Source: Edwardsiella hoshinae NBRC 105699 = ATCC 33379
GTDB taxonomy: Bacteria; Pseudomonadota; Gammaproteobacteria; Enterobacterales; Enterobacteriaceae
DNA length: 62,522 nt
Direction of reading: 5' to 3'
NCBI RefSeq assembly: GCF_000474215.1
Contig: NZ_BAUC01000036.1
Coordinates: 1-62,522, forward strand
Positions within the stretch are counted from its first letter, which is position 1. Each line of letters starts with the position of its first letter. Of this stretch, positions 1-9,762 are shown in pieces. The notes under the pieces were generated by a model that worked only from the letters and a program-made list of their open reading frames with translations, did no database searches and had not been told where the DNA came from. A program made the translations under genes and the position numbers.

Positions 1-162
1 TCGCATTTTTCCATCGCACGCTTCCCGCGCTATCTTCCTTGTTTTCCAGCAAAAATGCCCACGATGAGATGATTAAAATCGTGTTACGCGCCTGATCGCA
101 TTGCCTCGCTCACGCTCCATGGGAGCAGAGGTGACCGGCGGACGCCCGGCCACCTGGCGCCA

Positions 163-540
163 TTAATCGAGACGGATGGCGATGGTATACAGCTTCACGC
201 CATCGAACTCCTTGATAATACGCCCCTGCACGCTGACGCGTTGCTGCGGCGTCACCACGCGCCCTGCCCAGGCGCTGTTAGGCACGATCAGCGTCATCTC
301 CCCGCTCTCATCGCGGAAGCGATAGTCTTCGCCCCCCAAAGCCTGCACGATATGTCCGCGTAACAAAACCATTTGTCCTTCGTCGATCACGCTGGCTTTC
401 TCTACCTGACTGACCGTCATCACCGTCTGCTGATGCGGGCCGTCGAAACCGCCCCCCAACGACGTCTGCGGTGGGGTAGTGCACGCCGCCAACCCGAGTA
501 CCGATAGCGCCAGGATCATCCCCTTGAGCGAGTTACTCAT
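163..540 (-). CDS. YgiW/YdeI-family OB-fold lipoprotein
   Basis: A 125-residue protein. Its N-terminus is a lipoprotein signal ending in the lipobox LAAC (Cys20), followed by Thr-Thr, which favours outer-membrane sorting. The remainder resembles the bacterial OB-fold (BOF, DUF388) stress proteins YgiW/YdeI: a pattern like VLLRGHIVQALG, then YRFRDESGEMTLIV, then a C-terminal strand. In E. coli this family is soluble and periplasmic and linked to cation, acid or peptide stress; a lipid-anchored version is a variant. The ATG at 540 is chosen over a longer frame because AAGGAG lies just upstream and the signal peptide starts there. A GC-rich hairpin without a T-run follows the stop. Family confident, function inferred. 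Confidence 0.75.
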   Translation of the reverse strand: MSNSLKGMILALSVLGLAACTTPPQTSLGGGFDGPHQQTVMTVSQVEKASVIDEGQMVLLRGHIVQALGGEDYRFRDESGEMTLIVPNSAWAGRVVTPQQRVSVQGRIIKEFDGVKLYTIAIRLD

Positions 541-1089
541 CTTACCACTCCTTATCCACGCGGTATGCGGTCTGCTGGCCGAGCAACAGCCGCAAACCAT
601 ATTGATATCTATTTGTTTATCCAGACCATTATAGTCACAGTAAGCCATCGTTTCACCTTAAGCAACTTCCGAGAGCGGAAAAAACGGGTCAATGCATCCC
701 CCGTCTTCCCGCCCTGTTACGTTAATGCCCAAGCGATGGACGTTGCGCCCTCCGTTGCCGCAAGGCTTGGTCTTAAGGTTTATCCTAATTCTCCCGCCAT
801 ACATGCCTGACCCGACGCCGCACGCCAGAAATCGCGTATGCTGATAGTGGTCGGAGATGTTTTCCTCAAGCGCTAGGTTATTCTCTTTATCAGTAATTAC
901 GTCTAGTGATTGCCACGGTGTGCGTGCCATTGCCGCAACGCCGACGGCGATAACAGGCACGCAGCAGACACGACGACACGGCAGTAACCCATCGGTTGTA
1001 ACGGGTGGGTGGGCGAGCCAGCCAGCAGGCTGGCGGCACATGGGTGCACCCCAATCATCACACGCGGAAAAAAGAAAGAGCACATCCTG
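541..1089. other. Intergenic region between the lipoprotein gene and pdeD
   Basis: A divergent intergenic stretch that should hold the promoters of both flanking genes. Short frames in it have no recognisable protein pattern or good ribosome site. I see no repeat, RNA gene or clear operator. Confidence 0.5.
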
Positions 1090-2682
1090 ATGCATAATTC
1101 CACTCAGGTGGGTCAACGCTATCGCTGGTATCGTCTGCTATTAGCCATTCTGCTGGGGGGGTTGGTCGGCATCGGCGCGCTTGCCGTACGCTATCAACAG
1201 GAACTGGGCGCGATAGGTCAGATTCAGCGCGAGGCCGCCAATATGGCCATTGCGCAACTCGATGATCAACTGGCTCACGCCGAACGCATTAGCCAGAATG
1301 GGCTAGGCTGGCGCGATGAGAACTGCGAGTTCATTAACCCGCAGCTCAGCAGTATGGCTATCCATCTGGAAACTATCCGCGCGGTACTGTGGGTTAAAAA
1401 CGGTCTGATCACCTGCTCCAATCTACTGCACCAGCCGCGTAAATCGTTGTATAGCGTCTACCCCGAACTACACGCGGCTAAACGAACCCTGGTATTACGA
1501 CCAGCCCAGCTATTTAACCGTGGTACCCCGGTATTGTTACTCTGGTTACCGACAGCGCAAGAGCCAGACAGCGGCATCGTGCATATCTTCAACATCGCCA
1601 CCCTCTCCTCATTTATCCTGGCGCCGCATACCCCATATGTTGAGGCTATGGCGTTGAATGTTGCCGGACATACCTTACACTTCCAGGAGCGGCGCATCTT
1701 ACCCTACCCCGCGCTACTGGGCACCGCCCCGCAACTGGAGCTGCATTCGACGGCCTACCCATTCTCCATCAGCCTGTTCGCGCCCTCGCCCCGCACACTG
1801 GCGCTACAACGTCTTCCCCAGCACGTGCCGCTGGTGCTGCTCCTATTCCTGCTGGTAACGGGCCTGGTCTACCTGGCCTCGGCCAATCGCATGCGCTTGA
1901 CCTACCCCCTCACGCAGGCCATGCAGCGACGTGAGCTCCAGCTCTATTGCCAGCCGATCATTCGGACCCAGAGCGGCGATTGCGAAGGCGTCGAGATCCT
2001 GCTGCGTTGGTACCATCCACGCCACGGTTGGACCTCCCCGGAGGTGTTCATTCCCTTGGCCGAGCAGAATGGGCTGATCATTCCGTTGACCCGCTACCTG
2101 TTAACGATGCTGGCGGCGCAGCGCCACCTGTTCCCCGCCGATGCGAATTTCTACCTCAGCATCAACGTCGCCCCAGAGCATGTGGCTCAGGGGCTGTTGG
2201 TTCAAGATATCCAACAGCTGTGGCTCAGCGTCAAACCGCAACAGCGACTGATGGTCGAGCTGACCGAACGCACCCATCTGGCTGGCCAAGATTATGCGCA
2301 ACGCGCACGGCTGCGGGAGCTGGGGATTTGGCTGGCGCTGGACGACTTCGGCACAGGCCAGGGGTCGCTAAGTTATCTGCAAGATCTACAACCCGATATT
2401 CTGAAGCTCGATCGCACCTTCTGCGCGACCATCGGCAGCGATGCCATCAACGCCACCGTACTGGATTCACTGATCGATCTGGCGCATCAGCTACACCTGC
2501 ACTTAGTGGCTGAAGGCGTCGAGAATGAGCAACAGGCCGACTACCTGCGTGACAAAGGGGTTTATGCGCTGCAAGGGTTTTTGTTCGCCCGCCCGATGCC
2601 GTTGAGTGAATTCCCGCGCTGGCTCGCGCAGCGCGGGGCGTGTCAGCCCGTCGCGGGGAGATCTGGCCCGTGCCAGGCTTAA
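1090..2682 (+). CDS. pdeD: CSS-motif EAL-domain cyclic-di-GMP phosphodiesterase PdeD (YoaD)
   Basis: A 530-residue inner-membrane protein. A transmembrane helix lies near residues 14-34, a periplasmic CSS-motif sensor follows (here Cys109-Ser-Asn), then a second helix near 246-266 and a cytoplasmic EAL domain from about 280 to the end. The EAL signature reads EIL at 302-304, but the catalytic set looks intact: that Glu, the Asn of SINVAP, the Glu of VELTER, Asp418-Asp419 of DDFGTG, the Lys of ILKLDR, the Glu of VAEGVE and the Gln of LQGF. It should hydrolyse c-di-GMP to pGpG under redox control of the periplasmic domain. Position upstream of yoaE and manX matches E. coli. The ATG at 1090 gives the family length; its ribosome site is weak. 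Confidence 0.88.
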   Translation: MHNSTQVGQRYRWYRLLLAILLGGLVGIGALAVRYQQELGAIGQIQREAANMAIAQLDDQLAHAERISQNGLGWRDENCEFINPQLSSMAIHLETIRAVLWVKNGLITCSNLLHQPRKSLYSVYPELHAAKRTLVLRPAQLFNRGTPVLLLWLPTAQEPDSGIVHIFNIATLSSFILAPHTPYVEAMALNVAGHTLHFQERRILPYPALLGTAPQLELHSTAYPFSISLFAPSPRTLALQRLPQHVPLVLLLFLLVTGLVYLASANRMRLTYPLTQAMQRRELQLYCQPIIRTQSGDCEGVEILLRWYHPRHGWTSPEVFIPLAEQNGLIIPLTRYLLTMLAAQRHLFPADANFYLSINVAPEHVAQGLLVQDIQQLWLSVKPQQRLMVELTERTHLAGQDYAQRARLRELGIWLALDDFGTGQGSLSYLQDLQPDILKLDRTFCATIGSDAINATVLDSLIDLAHQLHLHLVAEGVENEQQADYLRDKGVYALQGFLFARPMPLSEFPRWLAQRGACQPVAGRSGPCQA

Positions 2683-4238
2683 TCTTGCGTCGACGACGGA
2701 TCGCCCGCCAGACGTTCAATCTGCACCTTCTCGATGCGATACTCCTCCACCTCGACGACGGTGAAGCGCAGTCCATGTCGGGTCAGGGCAGCCCCAACCG
2801 CCGGCATCCGATCGAAATGTGCCAGCAGCAGTCCCGCTAATGAGGCGTACTGCGTACCGCTACCCAATACCAGGCCCTGTACGTCCAACGTCTGCTCCAG
2901 GGTGTGAAGATCGGTACTCCCCTTGACCAGCCAGCCGCGTTCGTTGGTGACAATATCCGGCGTCTCGTCTTCGTCGGGGAACTCACCCGCAATAGCCTCC
3001 AGCACATCCAGTGGCGTGACCAAGCCTTGCACTTCGCCAAACTCATCGCTGACCATCACCAGACGCCCCTTAGCCTGACGCAACACATCCAGTACATTGA
3101 TGACGTCCAGGCTCTCCAACACCACGATAGGGGTATGCTGTGCGGCAAACTCCGCCAACGGTACACCCTGCTTCAACGCCATGAGTAAATCCTTGGCACG
3201 CACCACGCCCAACAGCTGATCTAGGCTGCCGGCGCATACCGGAAACAGGCTATGCGGGGTTTCCAATAGTTGGCGGCGGATGTCGTCGGCCGATTGGCGA
3301 CAATCGATCCATGAGATCTCGTTGCGTGGCGTCATGATGGTACGCAACGAGCGTGAGGCCAGCGTCAACACCCCGCTGATCATATAGCGCTCCTCAGCGG
3401 CAAAGGTGCCCGCTTCGCCAGGTGCCAAAATTCCCTCACTCACCGTATCTGACGGCGTGCCACGCACGCCGCCCATCAGACGCATGATGGCTTCCGCGGT
3501 ACGCTGGCGCATTGGCTTACGCTGTTGATGGCGTAAATAGTTACGCCGGGCGATCTGATTGAACATCTCGATCAGGATCGAGAAGCCAATCGCGGCATAC
3601 AGATAACCTTTCGGGATAGGCAAGCCAAAGCCTTCGGCCAACAGGCTCAAGCCGATCATCAACAAGAAGCTGAGGCACAGCACCACCACGGTCGGGTGGG
3701 CGTTGACAAAGCGGGTCAGCGCCTTGGAGGCCAATAGCATGATCGCCATAGCGATCACCACTGCCACCATCATCACCGCCAGATGGTCGACCATACCGAC
3801 GGCGGTGATCACCGCATCCAGTGAAAAGACGGCATCCAAGATCACAATCTGTACCACCACCGACCAGAAACTGGCGTAGCCCTTCTGGCTCACCGCATGC
3901 ACCCGCCCTTCTAGGCGTTCGTGCAGCTCCATGGTGGCTTTGAATAACAGGAATAGCCCGCCCGCTAATAGGATCAGATCGCGCCCGGAGAAGGAGAATT
4001 GAGCGATACTGAACAGTGGCCGGGTGAGCGTCACCATCCACGAAATCAGCGACAACAGCCCCAAGCGCATGATCAGCGCCAAACCGAGCCCGATAAGGCG
4101 CGCCTTGTCGCGCTGCTGCGGCGGTACCTTCTCTGCCAAGATGGCGATGAAGACCAGGTTGTCAATGCCCAGCACGATTTCCAACAGCACCAACGTCAGC
4201 AGGCCGGCCCAAATAGAAGGATCGAGTAACAGTTCCAT
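2679..4238 (-). CDS. yoaE: TerC/CBS/CorC-domain inner-membrane protein YoaE
   Basis: A 519-residue protein, nearly the length of E. coli YoaE. The first ~230 residues form a TerC-type membrane domain of about seven helices with the early acidic motif [13 protein letters not shown] paired CBS region spans roughly 300-420 and a CorC/HlyC transporter-associated domain about 430-510. TerC proteins are tied to metal-ion export or metalation of exported proteins; the function of YoaE itself is not settled. It converges on pdeD: the two stop codons share the palindrome TTAA at 2679-2682, so there is no room for a terminator between the genes. Confidence 0.9.
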   Translation of the reverse strand: MELLLDPSIWAGLLTLVLLEIVLGIDNLVFIAILAEKVPPQQRDKARLIGLGLALIMRLGLLSLISWMVTLTRPLFSIAQFSFSGRDLILLAGGLFLLFKATMELHERLEGRVHAVSQKGYASFWSVVVQIVILDAVFSLDAVITAVGMVDHLAVMMVAVVIAMAIMLLASKALTRFVNAHPTVVVLCLSFLLMIGLSLLAEGFGLPIPKGYLYAAIGFSILIEMFNQIARRNYLRHQQRKPMRQRTAEAIMRLMGGVRGTPSDTVSEGILAPGEAGTFAAEERYMISGVLTLASRSLRTIMTPRNEISWIDCRQSADDIRRQLLETPHSLFPVCAGSLDQLLGVVRAKDLLMALKQGVPLAEFAAQHTPIVVLESLDVINVLDVLRQAKGRLVMVSDEFGEVQGLVTPLDVLEAIAGEFPDEDETPDIVTNERGWLVKGSTDLHTLEQTLDVQGLVLGSGTQYASLAGLLLAHFDRMPAVGAALTRHGLRFTVVEVEEYRIEKVQIERLAGDPSSTQD

Positions 4239-4885
4239 CGTGTTTACCCCGCGAAACCGACGGCGTTAGTCAGCACGCCAGCGGCCAACGTGATGCTGCG
4301 CTGGCGAGGCGGCTGGCGCAAAGACCAAGACCAGGCAACGTGAATCGGGCCGGCCAGGCGGCAAGCATACGACGATAAATAGCGGGAACGAGAAAAAATC
4401 GGGAAAGATAACAGAATGGTGCAACGGCGTCGGTGACGATCCATAGGTTGGGTTTAACCCAATACTCCTTCGTTTAAATAGGTCGTTTACTGTAACAAGA
4501 AACGGCGCGTCATACTATGGGGCGGGCGGTAACATTTTATCGTGATCGTGCACAAAATCGTAAAAGTCGGCGTACAAAAAAGCGTCATGCGCGCTACATT
4601 TATTCACGATATGTACTAATAACCGATGGGCGTCACATAAAAATTTTTTTTACTGACTAAAATAAATCCTGCTGAAACCGATTGCAGACGGCGCCTGAAT
4701 CGATTCATAGATTTAATTGATTGATTTGTAAGGCATGATCACTATGTCGGCAAGATCAAAGAAATTTCAGTAGGCAGTGACTCAACATGGATGTTTCGTT
4801 AAACAGTTCGTATCTTTAATTGCATACGGTGCGTCGGGTTTATTTCACGGCGTGAAAGTATCAAGGAAAGCAGAGGAGGTAGCGA
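4239..4885. other. yoaE-manX divergent control region
   Basis: A 647-base A/T-richer stretch upstream of both yoaE and manXYZ. In E. coli the man promoter is controlled by CRP and Mlc; here I see only half-site-like words (for instance TCACA near 4632) and do not call an operator. No credible gene; a frame from 4777 into manX lacks protein character. Confidence 0.45.
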
Positions 4886-5851
4886 GTGAGTATTGCTATT
4901 ATGATCGGTACTCACGGGGCCGCGGCGGAGCAGTTGTTAAAGACCGCCGAAATGTTGTTGGGCGAACAGAGTAATGTTGGCTTTATCGACTTCGTGCCCG
5001 GTGAAAATGCCGAAACATTGATCGAAAAGTACAGTCAGAAACTGGCACAGATGGATACCAGCGACGGGGTTCTCTTCCTGGTAGACACCTGGGGCGGTAG
5101 CCCGTTTAACGCCGCCAGCCGGATCGTGCTGGACAAAGCACACTATGAAGTGATCACCGGCGTCAACGTGCCGATGCTGGTCGAAACCTTTATGGCGCGC
5201 GACGATAACCCCACTTTTGATGAGCTCGTTGCCATCGCCCTGGAAACCGGGCGTGAAGGCGTACGCGCCCTGCGTGCTAAAGAAGAGGCGCCGGCCGCCA
5301 GCGCCGCCAAACCGGCCGCACCGGCACCGACCGCCCCCGCTAAGCCGCTGAATCCCGAAGATCACATGACCATTGGTCTGGCGCGTATCGACGATCGCCT
5401 GATCCACGGTCAGGTCGCCACCCGCTGGACCAAGGAAACCGGGGTCTCTCGCATCATCGTCGTCAGCGATGAAGTCGCCCAGGACCACGTTCGCTCCACC
5501 CTGCTCAAGCAGGTGGCTCCTCCGGGCGTCACCGCCCACGTCGTGGATATCGCTAAGATGATCCGCGTTTACAACAACCCGAAATACGCGAACGATCGCG
5601 TGATGCTGCTATTTACCAACCCGACCGATGTCGAGCGTCTGGTCGAGAATGGCGTCAAGATCACCTCGGTGAACATCGGTGGTATGGCGTTTCGCCAGGG
5701 GAAAACCCAGGTCAACAATGCTGTCTCCGTCGATGAAACGGATATCGAAGCCTTCAAGAAGCTGGATGCCCGCGGCATTGAGCTGGAGGTGCGTAAGGTA
5801 TCCAACGATCCGCGTCTGAAGATGATGGACCTCATTAGTAAAATGAACTGA
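4886..5851 (+). CDS. manX: Mannose PTS EIIAB component ManX
   Basis: A 321-residue fusion of IIA and IIB domains of the mannose-family phosphotransferase system. The IIA domain (about 1-130) carries the phospho-accepting His10 in GTHG. An Ala/Pro-rich linker (about 132-153) joins it to IIB, whose phosphohistidine is His174 in DDRLIHGQV. It relays phosphate from HPr to mannose, glucose, glucosamine or N-acetylglucosamine entering through ManYZ. The start is GTG at 4886, preceded by a strong AGGAGG at about 4873-4879. First gene of manXYZ. Confidence 0.97.
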   Translation: MSIAIMIGTHGAAAEQLLKTAEMLLGEQSNVGFIDFVPGENAETLIEKYSQKLAQMDTSDGVLFLVDTWGGSPFNAASRIVLDKAHYEVITGVNVPMLVETFMARDDNPTFDELVAIALETGREGVRALRAKEEAPAASAAKPAAPAPTAPAKPLNPEDHMTIGLARIDDRLIHGQVATRWTKETGVSRIIVVSDEVAQDHVRSTLLKQVAPPGVTAHVVDIAKMIRVYNNPKYANDRVMLLFTNPTDVERLVENGVKITSVNIGGMAFRQGKTQVNNAVSVDETDIEAFKKLDARGIELEVRKVSNDPRLKMMDLISKMN

Positions 5852-5907
5852 TATGCCGCAAGGCATTGATTTAACTAACTCAGCTCTTTGGTAAAAGGAG
5901 AAGTACA

Positions 5908-6708
5908 ATGGAGATTACCACTCTTCAGATTGTGCTGATATTTATCGTGGCATGTATTGCGGGGATGGGCTCTATCCTCGATGAGTTTCAGTTCCACCGT
6001 CCGCTGATCGCCTGTACCTTGATCGGTATCGTGCTCGGCGACATGAAAACCGGCATCATCATCGGGGGTACCCTGGAAATGATCGCCCTGGGTTGGATGA
6101 ACATCGGTGCCGCCGTGGCCCCTGATGCGGCTCTGGCCTCCATCATCTCCACCATCCTGGTCATCGCCGGCGGGCAAAGCATCGGCGCCGGTATCGCGCT
6201 GGCGATCCCGTTGGCAGCCGCAGGCCAGGTATTAACCATCATCGTGCGTACCATCACCGTGGGCTTCCAGCACGCGGCCGACGGCGCTGCGGAGCGCGGG
6301 GATCTGCGCGCTATCTCTTACCTGCACTGCTCCGCCCTGCTGTTGCAAGCGATGCGTATCGCCATTCCGGCGGTGATCGTCGCCATCTCCGTGGGCACCG
6401 ATGCCGTTCACTCCATGTTGAGCGCCATTCCTGAGGTGGTTACCACCGGTCTGGGTATCGCGGGCGGGATGATCGTCGTCGTCGGTTACGCCATGGTCAT
6501 CAACATGATGCGTGCTGGCTACCTGATGCCGTTCTTCTACCTGGGCTTCGTAACCGCGGCATTCACCAACTTCAACCTGGTTGCACTGGGTGTGTTGGGT
6601 CTGGTCATGGCCATCCTGTATATCCAGCTCAGCCCGAAATACAACAAGGCGCAGGTGGTACAGTCCGCTGCCAACGGCAATAACGATCTCGACAACGAAC
6701 TGGACTAA
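5908..6708 (+). CDS. manY: Mannose PTS EIIC component ManY
   Basis: A 266-residue polytopic membrane protein matching E. coli ManY along its length. It opens with a hydrophobic segment (TTLQIVLIFIVACIAG) and contains the family's DEFQFHRPL region and several further helices. With ManZ it forms the membrane channel of the mannose permease, which also serves as receptor for some bacteriocins and phage lambda DNA entry in E. coli. It lies 56 bases after manX, with AAAGGAG upstream of its ATG, and 17 bases before manZ. Confidence 0.97.
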   Translation: MEITTLQIVLIFIVACIAGMGSILDEFQFHRPLIACTLIGIVLGDMKTGIIIGGTLEMIALGWMNIGAAVAPDAALASIISTILVIAGGQSIGAGIALAIPLAAAGQVLTIIVRTITVGFQHAADGAAERGDLRAISYLHCSALLLQAMRIAIPAVIVAISVGTDAVHSMLSAIPEVVTTGLGIAGGMIVVVGYAMVINMMRAGYLMPFFYLGFVTAAFTNFNLVALGVLGLVMAILYIQLSPKYNKAQVVQSAANGNNDLDNELD

Positions 6709-6725
6709 GAGAGAAGGTGAGAAAA

Positions 6726-7589
6726 ATGGTTGATACGACTTCATCTGTAACCCCGTCTCAGGGTGAGAAGAGGCTGACCGCTGGCGATATTCGCGGTGTA
6801 TTCCTGCGCTCTAACCTTTTCCAAGGTTCATGGAACTTCGAACGTATGCAGGCGCTGGGTTTCTGTTTCTCCATGGTACCGGTGATCCGTCGCCTGTACC
6901 CGGAAAACAGCGAAGAACGCCGCCAGGCCATCCGCCGCCATCTGGAGTTCTTTAACACCCAACCGTTCGTCGCGGCGCCGGTTCTCGGCGTTACCATGGC
7001 GATGGAAGAGGAGCGTGCTAACGGCGCACCGATCGACGATGCCGCGATCAACGGTATCAAGGTCGGTCTGATGGGGCCGCTGGCCGGTGTCGGTGACCCG
7101 ATCTTCTGGGGTACCGTCCGTCCGGTATTCGCCGCCCTCGGTGCTGGCATCGCAATGACCGGTAGCCTGCTTGGCCCGATCCTGTTCTTTGTGCTGTTCA
7201 ACCTGGTGCGTCTGCTGGTGCGTTACTACGGCGTCGCCTACGGCTATAAGAAAGGGGTCGACATCGTCTCCGATATGGGCGGTGGTTTCCTACAGAAAAT
7301 GACGGAAGGGGCGTCCATCCTCGGCCTGTTTGTCATGGGAGCCTTGGTGAACAAGTGGACCCACGTCAACATTCCGTTGGTGGTCTCTAAGGTAACCAAC
7401 CAAGAGGGCCACACCACCGTCACCACGGTTCAGAATATCCTGGATCAGTTGATGCCGGGCTTGGTGCCGCTGCTGCTGACCTTCGGCTGTATGTGGCTGC
7501 TGCGCCGGAAGGTGAACGCCCTGTGGATCATCGTGGGCTTCTTCTTCATCGGTATCTTTGGTTACTGGATCGGGCTACTCGGTCAGTAA
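6726..7589 (+). CDS. manZ: Mannose PTS EIID component ManZ
   Basis: A 287-residue EIID protein, starting MVDTT as in E. coli ManZ. The long amphipathic N-terminal half contains RSNLFQGSWNFERMQ and GVGDPIFWGTVRP, and hydrophobic segments lie toward the C-terminus. It pairs with ManY to make the transmembrane part of the mannose transporter. An in-frame GTG at 6717 exists, but the ATG at 6726 is preceded by AAGGTGAG and matches the family start. A 28-base perfect palindrome follows at 7597-7624. Confidence 0.97.
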   Translation: MVDTTSSVTPSQGEKRLTAGDIRGVFLRSNLFQGSWNFERMQALGFCFSMVPVIRRLYPENSEERRQAIRRHLEFFNTQPFVAAPVLGVTMAMEEERANGAPIDDAAINGIKVGLMGPLAGVGDPIFWGTVRPVFAALGAGIAMTGSLLGPILFFVLFNLVRLLVRYYGVAYGYKKGVDIVSDMGGGFLQKMTEGASILGLFVMGALVNKWTHVNIPLVVSKVTNQEGHTTVTTVQNILDQLMPGLVPLLLTFGCMWLLRRKVNALWIIVGFFFIGIFGYWIGLLGQ

Positions 7590-7596
7590 TCGCCCC

Positions 7597-7624
7597 ACAC
7601 CGGACGGCCTAGGCCGTCCGGTGT
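7597..7624. terminator. Perfect 28-base palindrome after manZ
   Basis: A perfect inverted repeat centred on CCTAGG. As RNA it would form a strong GC stem with almost no loop. Only three Ts follow closely, so it may protect the 3' end of manXYZ mRNA or attenuate read-through into yobD rather than fully terminate. Confidence 0.5.
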
Positions 7625-7651
7625 CGTTTCATCGCTACCTCGGAGTTGTTC

Positions 7652-8113
7652 ATGTCTTTAACCGATATCGCCCTGTTGGTCTTTATCGTGCTGTTCCTGC
7701 TCTACGCCATCTACGATGAGGCGATCATGCCGCGCCAACGTGGCGCGACGCTGCTGCGCGTCAATCTGAAGCGGCGCAACAAAGCCGACAGCGTTATCTT
7801 TATCGGTCTGTTAGCCATCCTAGCCTACCGTAACATCAGCGATCAGGGCGCTCCCTTTACCACCTGGCTGTTAGCTAGCCTGATAATCGTCTCGATCTAT
7901 ATTTTCTATCTACGCTGGCCCAAACTGCTGTTTAAGGCGCAGGGATTCTATTATGGCAACGTGTTTATCGACTATGCACGCATCCGCGGCATGAATCTGT
8001 CGGAAGACGGCATTCTGGTGATCGAGTTAGAAAAACGGCGCCTACTGATCCAGGTCGCCAAGCTCGACTCACTGGACGACATCTATCAGTTTATGCTGGA
8101 GCACCAGGCGTAA
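7652..8113 (+). CDS. yobD: DUF986 inner-membrane protein YobD
   Basis: A 153-residue membrane protein homologous to E. coli YobD (UPF0266/DUF986). It has a hydrophobic N-terminal segment from about residue 5, two further segments around 45-85 ([12 protein letters not shown] and [19 protein letters not shown]), and a soluble C-terminal part with [15 protein letters not shown]. No biochemical function is established for the family. The ATG at 7652 with CGGAG upstream is preferred to an in-frame TTG six bases earlier. In E. coli mntP follows; here the next 235 bases hold no gene. Confidence 0.88.
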   Translation: MSLTDIALLVFIVLFLLYAIYDEAIMPRQRGATLLRVNLKRRNKADSVIFIGLLAILAYRNISDQGAPFTTWLLASLIIVSIYIFYLRWPKLLFKAQGFYYGNVFIDYARIRGMNLSEDGILVIELEKRRLLIQVAKLDSLDDIYQFMLEHQA

Positions 8114-8348
8114 ACACCGCAACGGGCGCCACAGCGCGCCCCCTCCGCCCTTTCAGCACCACGTTTATCTCCTCTTGCGCCGCATCGCACGGCACGACTC
8201 TGACGCGCCGGGGCGCACGGTAATCGCCAAGAGCGCAATAACAAGGCCATGTGCGGCGGCACAGGGTAGCAAGCTGACGGCGTGCGGGCCAGGAAACCTC
8301 ACCGGCTCGCACTCGTCAGGCTAGCGGTACACGCTGGCCGCGCGCAGT

Positions 8349-9212
8349 TTACACGGAACTGCCTGCGCTAAACTCGGTACCAAGCGACCCGAGCGGTACC
8401 GCTTGTGGCGCGTCACGTCGATAGATTCGGATCAAGAAATCCGTTTCACACGTTAGTCGACTGCGTGCACGTAGGGCCTCAGCGACGCCTGGTGACGCGC
8501 GCCAAGCGAAGGGCGTCATCTGCAACAGATCGGCCGCCTGCGGGCCGCTGAGGTTCATCTCGTAGGCCAGACGCTGCTGCTCTACCAGGGTAAAGCCGGC
8601 TAACGCCTCTTCTTTCTGTTCGTGTAGGTGGACCTGAGGATAGACTAACGCCTTCAACTGGTAGAGATGCCGCGCCGCTGGCGTCACGGTCACCAGGCAG
8701 CCCCCGACGGCCACGACGCGCGCCAACTCCGCCGCATTACAAGGCGCATAGATACGCACTCCTCCCCCCATGCTGGCATCGGCGAACGGTAAACGCTGGC
8801 TTGATGCGACGCAGAAGTGTACACGAGGATAGCGACGCGCCGCGTAACGAATGGCGACTTTCGCAATATCCAGGCCATAAACCTGCGCTTGCGCCGCCTC
8901 GCACCAACTGGCGGTGTAGTACCCCTCACCACAACCGATATCCAGCACGTTACAGCCGGGAGCCGGCAAATGGCGTGCCAGCGCCTCCCGGACCGCGTCA
9001 CGCAACGGTTGGTAGTGCCCCGCCTGTAAGAAGGCGCTGCGTGCCTGCATCATCGCACTGCTGTCACCCGGCTGGCGCGAATGCTTAAACTGCACCGGCA
9101 TCAGATTGACATACCCCTCTTTGGCGCAGTCAAAACGGTGATTGTTGGGGCAACTCCACTGGCGCTCATCCAGACGCAACGCGGCGTGACACAGGGGACA
9201 TTGGTACGGCAT
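8349..9212 (-). CDS. rlmA: 23S rRNA (guanine-745-N1)-methyltransferase RlmA
   Basis: A 287-residue SAM-dependent methyltransferase. An N-terminal zinc-binding region reads CPLC near residues 5-8, then a second Cys/His pair (SCPNNHRF). The SAM motif I is LDIGCGEGYY, followed by YGLDIAKVAI and a RIYAPC segment typical of RlmA. It methylates N1 of G745 in 23S rRNA. The ATG at 9212 is preceded by AAAGAG; an upstream GTG at 9230 lacks a ribosome site. The C-terminal ~20 residues exceed E. coli RlmA. It sits downstream of cspC on the same strand, with a terminator between. Confidence 0.94.
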   Translation of the reverse strand: MPYQCPLCHAALRLDERQWSCPNNHRFDCAKEGYVNLMPVQFKHSRQPGDSSAMMQARSAFLQAGHYQPLRDAVREALARHLPAPGCNVLDIGCGEGYYTASWCEAAQAQVYGLDIAKVAIRYAARRYPRVHFCVASSQRLPFADASMGGGVRIYAPCNAAELARVVAVGGCLVTVTPAARHLYQLKALVYPQVHLHEQKEEALAGFTLVEQQRLAYEMNLSGPQAADLLQMTPFAWRASPGVAEALRARSRLTCETDFLIRIYRRDAPQAVPLGSLGTEFSAGSSV

Positions 9213-9347
9213 GCTGTTTACTCTTTTCACAGGGGAGATAGGAGGCTGGCGGCCATCGAGCGGCGACCATCATGCGGGTATTATCCCGAGCGGCGACGGT
9301 GGGCGCAAGCGACCTGGAAGGACACGGTCTCGTACGGGACCGCTAGC

Positions 9348-9377
9348 AATAAAAAAACCCGCCGGCGGCGGGTTTTC
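9348..9377 (-). terminator. Rho-independent terminator after cspC
   Basis: On the minus strand a GC stem (ACCCGCC/GGCGGGT) is followed by a run of seven Ts at 9351-9357. It ends the yobF-cspC transcript. Confidence 0.85.
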
Positions 9378-9394
9378 TAACCACTAACGTAGAG

Positions 9395-9604
9395 TTAGAT
9401 AGCGACTACGTTAACAGCAGACGGGCCTTTCTGGCCATCCTGGATTTCGAACTCTACGTGCTGACCTTCAGCCAGAGTTTTGAAACCGTTGCCCTGGATT
9501 GCAGAGAAGTGAACGAACACGTCCTTGCTGCCGTCAGCCGGGGTGATGAAACCGAAACCCTTCGCTTCGTTGAACCACTTCACTTGACCTTTGATCTTAG
9601 CCAT
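9395..9604 (-). CDS. cspC: Cold-shock-family RNA-binding protein CspC
   Basis: A 69-residue single cold-shock domain. RNP1 (KGFGFI) and RNP2 (VFVHF) are intact. The residues [10 protein letters not shown] and AVNVVAI match CspC more closely than CspE. CspC is made constitutively in E. coli; it binds single-stranded RNA, melts structures, and affects transcription antitermination and stability of rpoS-dependent messages. It lies 41 bases downstream of the tiny gene yobF, the same arrangement as in E. coli, and ends in a clear terminator. Confidence 0.95.
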   Translation of the reverse strand: MAKIKGQVKWFNEAKGFGFITPADGSKDVFVHFSAIQGNGFKTLAEGQHVEFEIQDGQKGPSAVNVVAI

Positions 9605-9645
9605 CTTACGTATTTCCTTACTATTGATTAAACCGCCCGCAGGCG

Positions 9646-9762
9646 TTACACAGACAAACTAGAGTCGTTACTGCTTGAGGCACTAAGATAAGGTTCGGCA
9701 GAGAAGTAGTAAGCAACGCAAACGTTTTTACTGGGAACTTCTTTACTGAAAATGCCACACAT
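9646..9762 (-). CDS. yobF: Small stress-associated protein YobF
   Basis: A 38-codon frame starting MCGIFSKEV and containing [12 protein letters not shown], recognisable as the counterpart of E. coli YobF, which begins MCGIFSKEV and contains RFSAEPYIGAS. It is shorter than the E. coli protein (47 residues) because the C-terminal part ends at SSLSV. In E. coli the protein accumulates under heat and other stresses and is cotranscribed with cspC. Here it also sits directly upstream of cspC, with 41 bases between them. The molecular function is unknown. Found by reading the reverse strand, because the gene is too short for usual length cut-offs. Confidence 0.85.
   Translation of the reverse strand: MCGIFSKEVPSKNVCVAYYFSAEPYLSASSSNDSSLSV

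Noticed and set aside
658-1116. Open frame on the minus strand upstream of pdeD
   Set aside because: No ribosome site, no family pattern, and it overlaps the pdeD start region.
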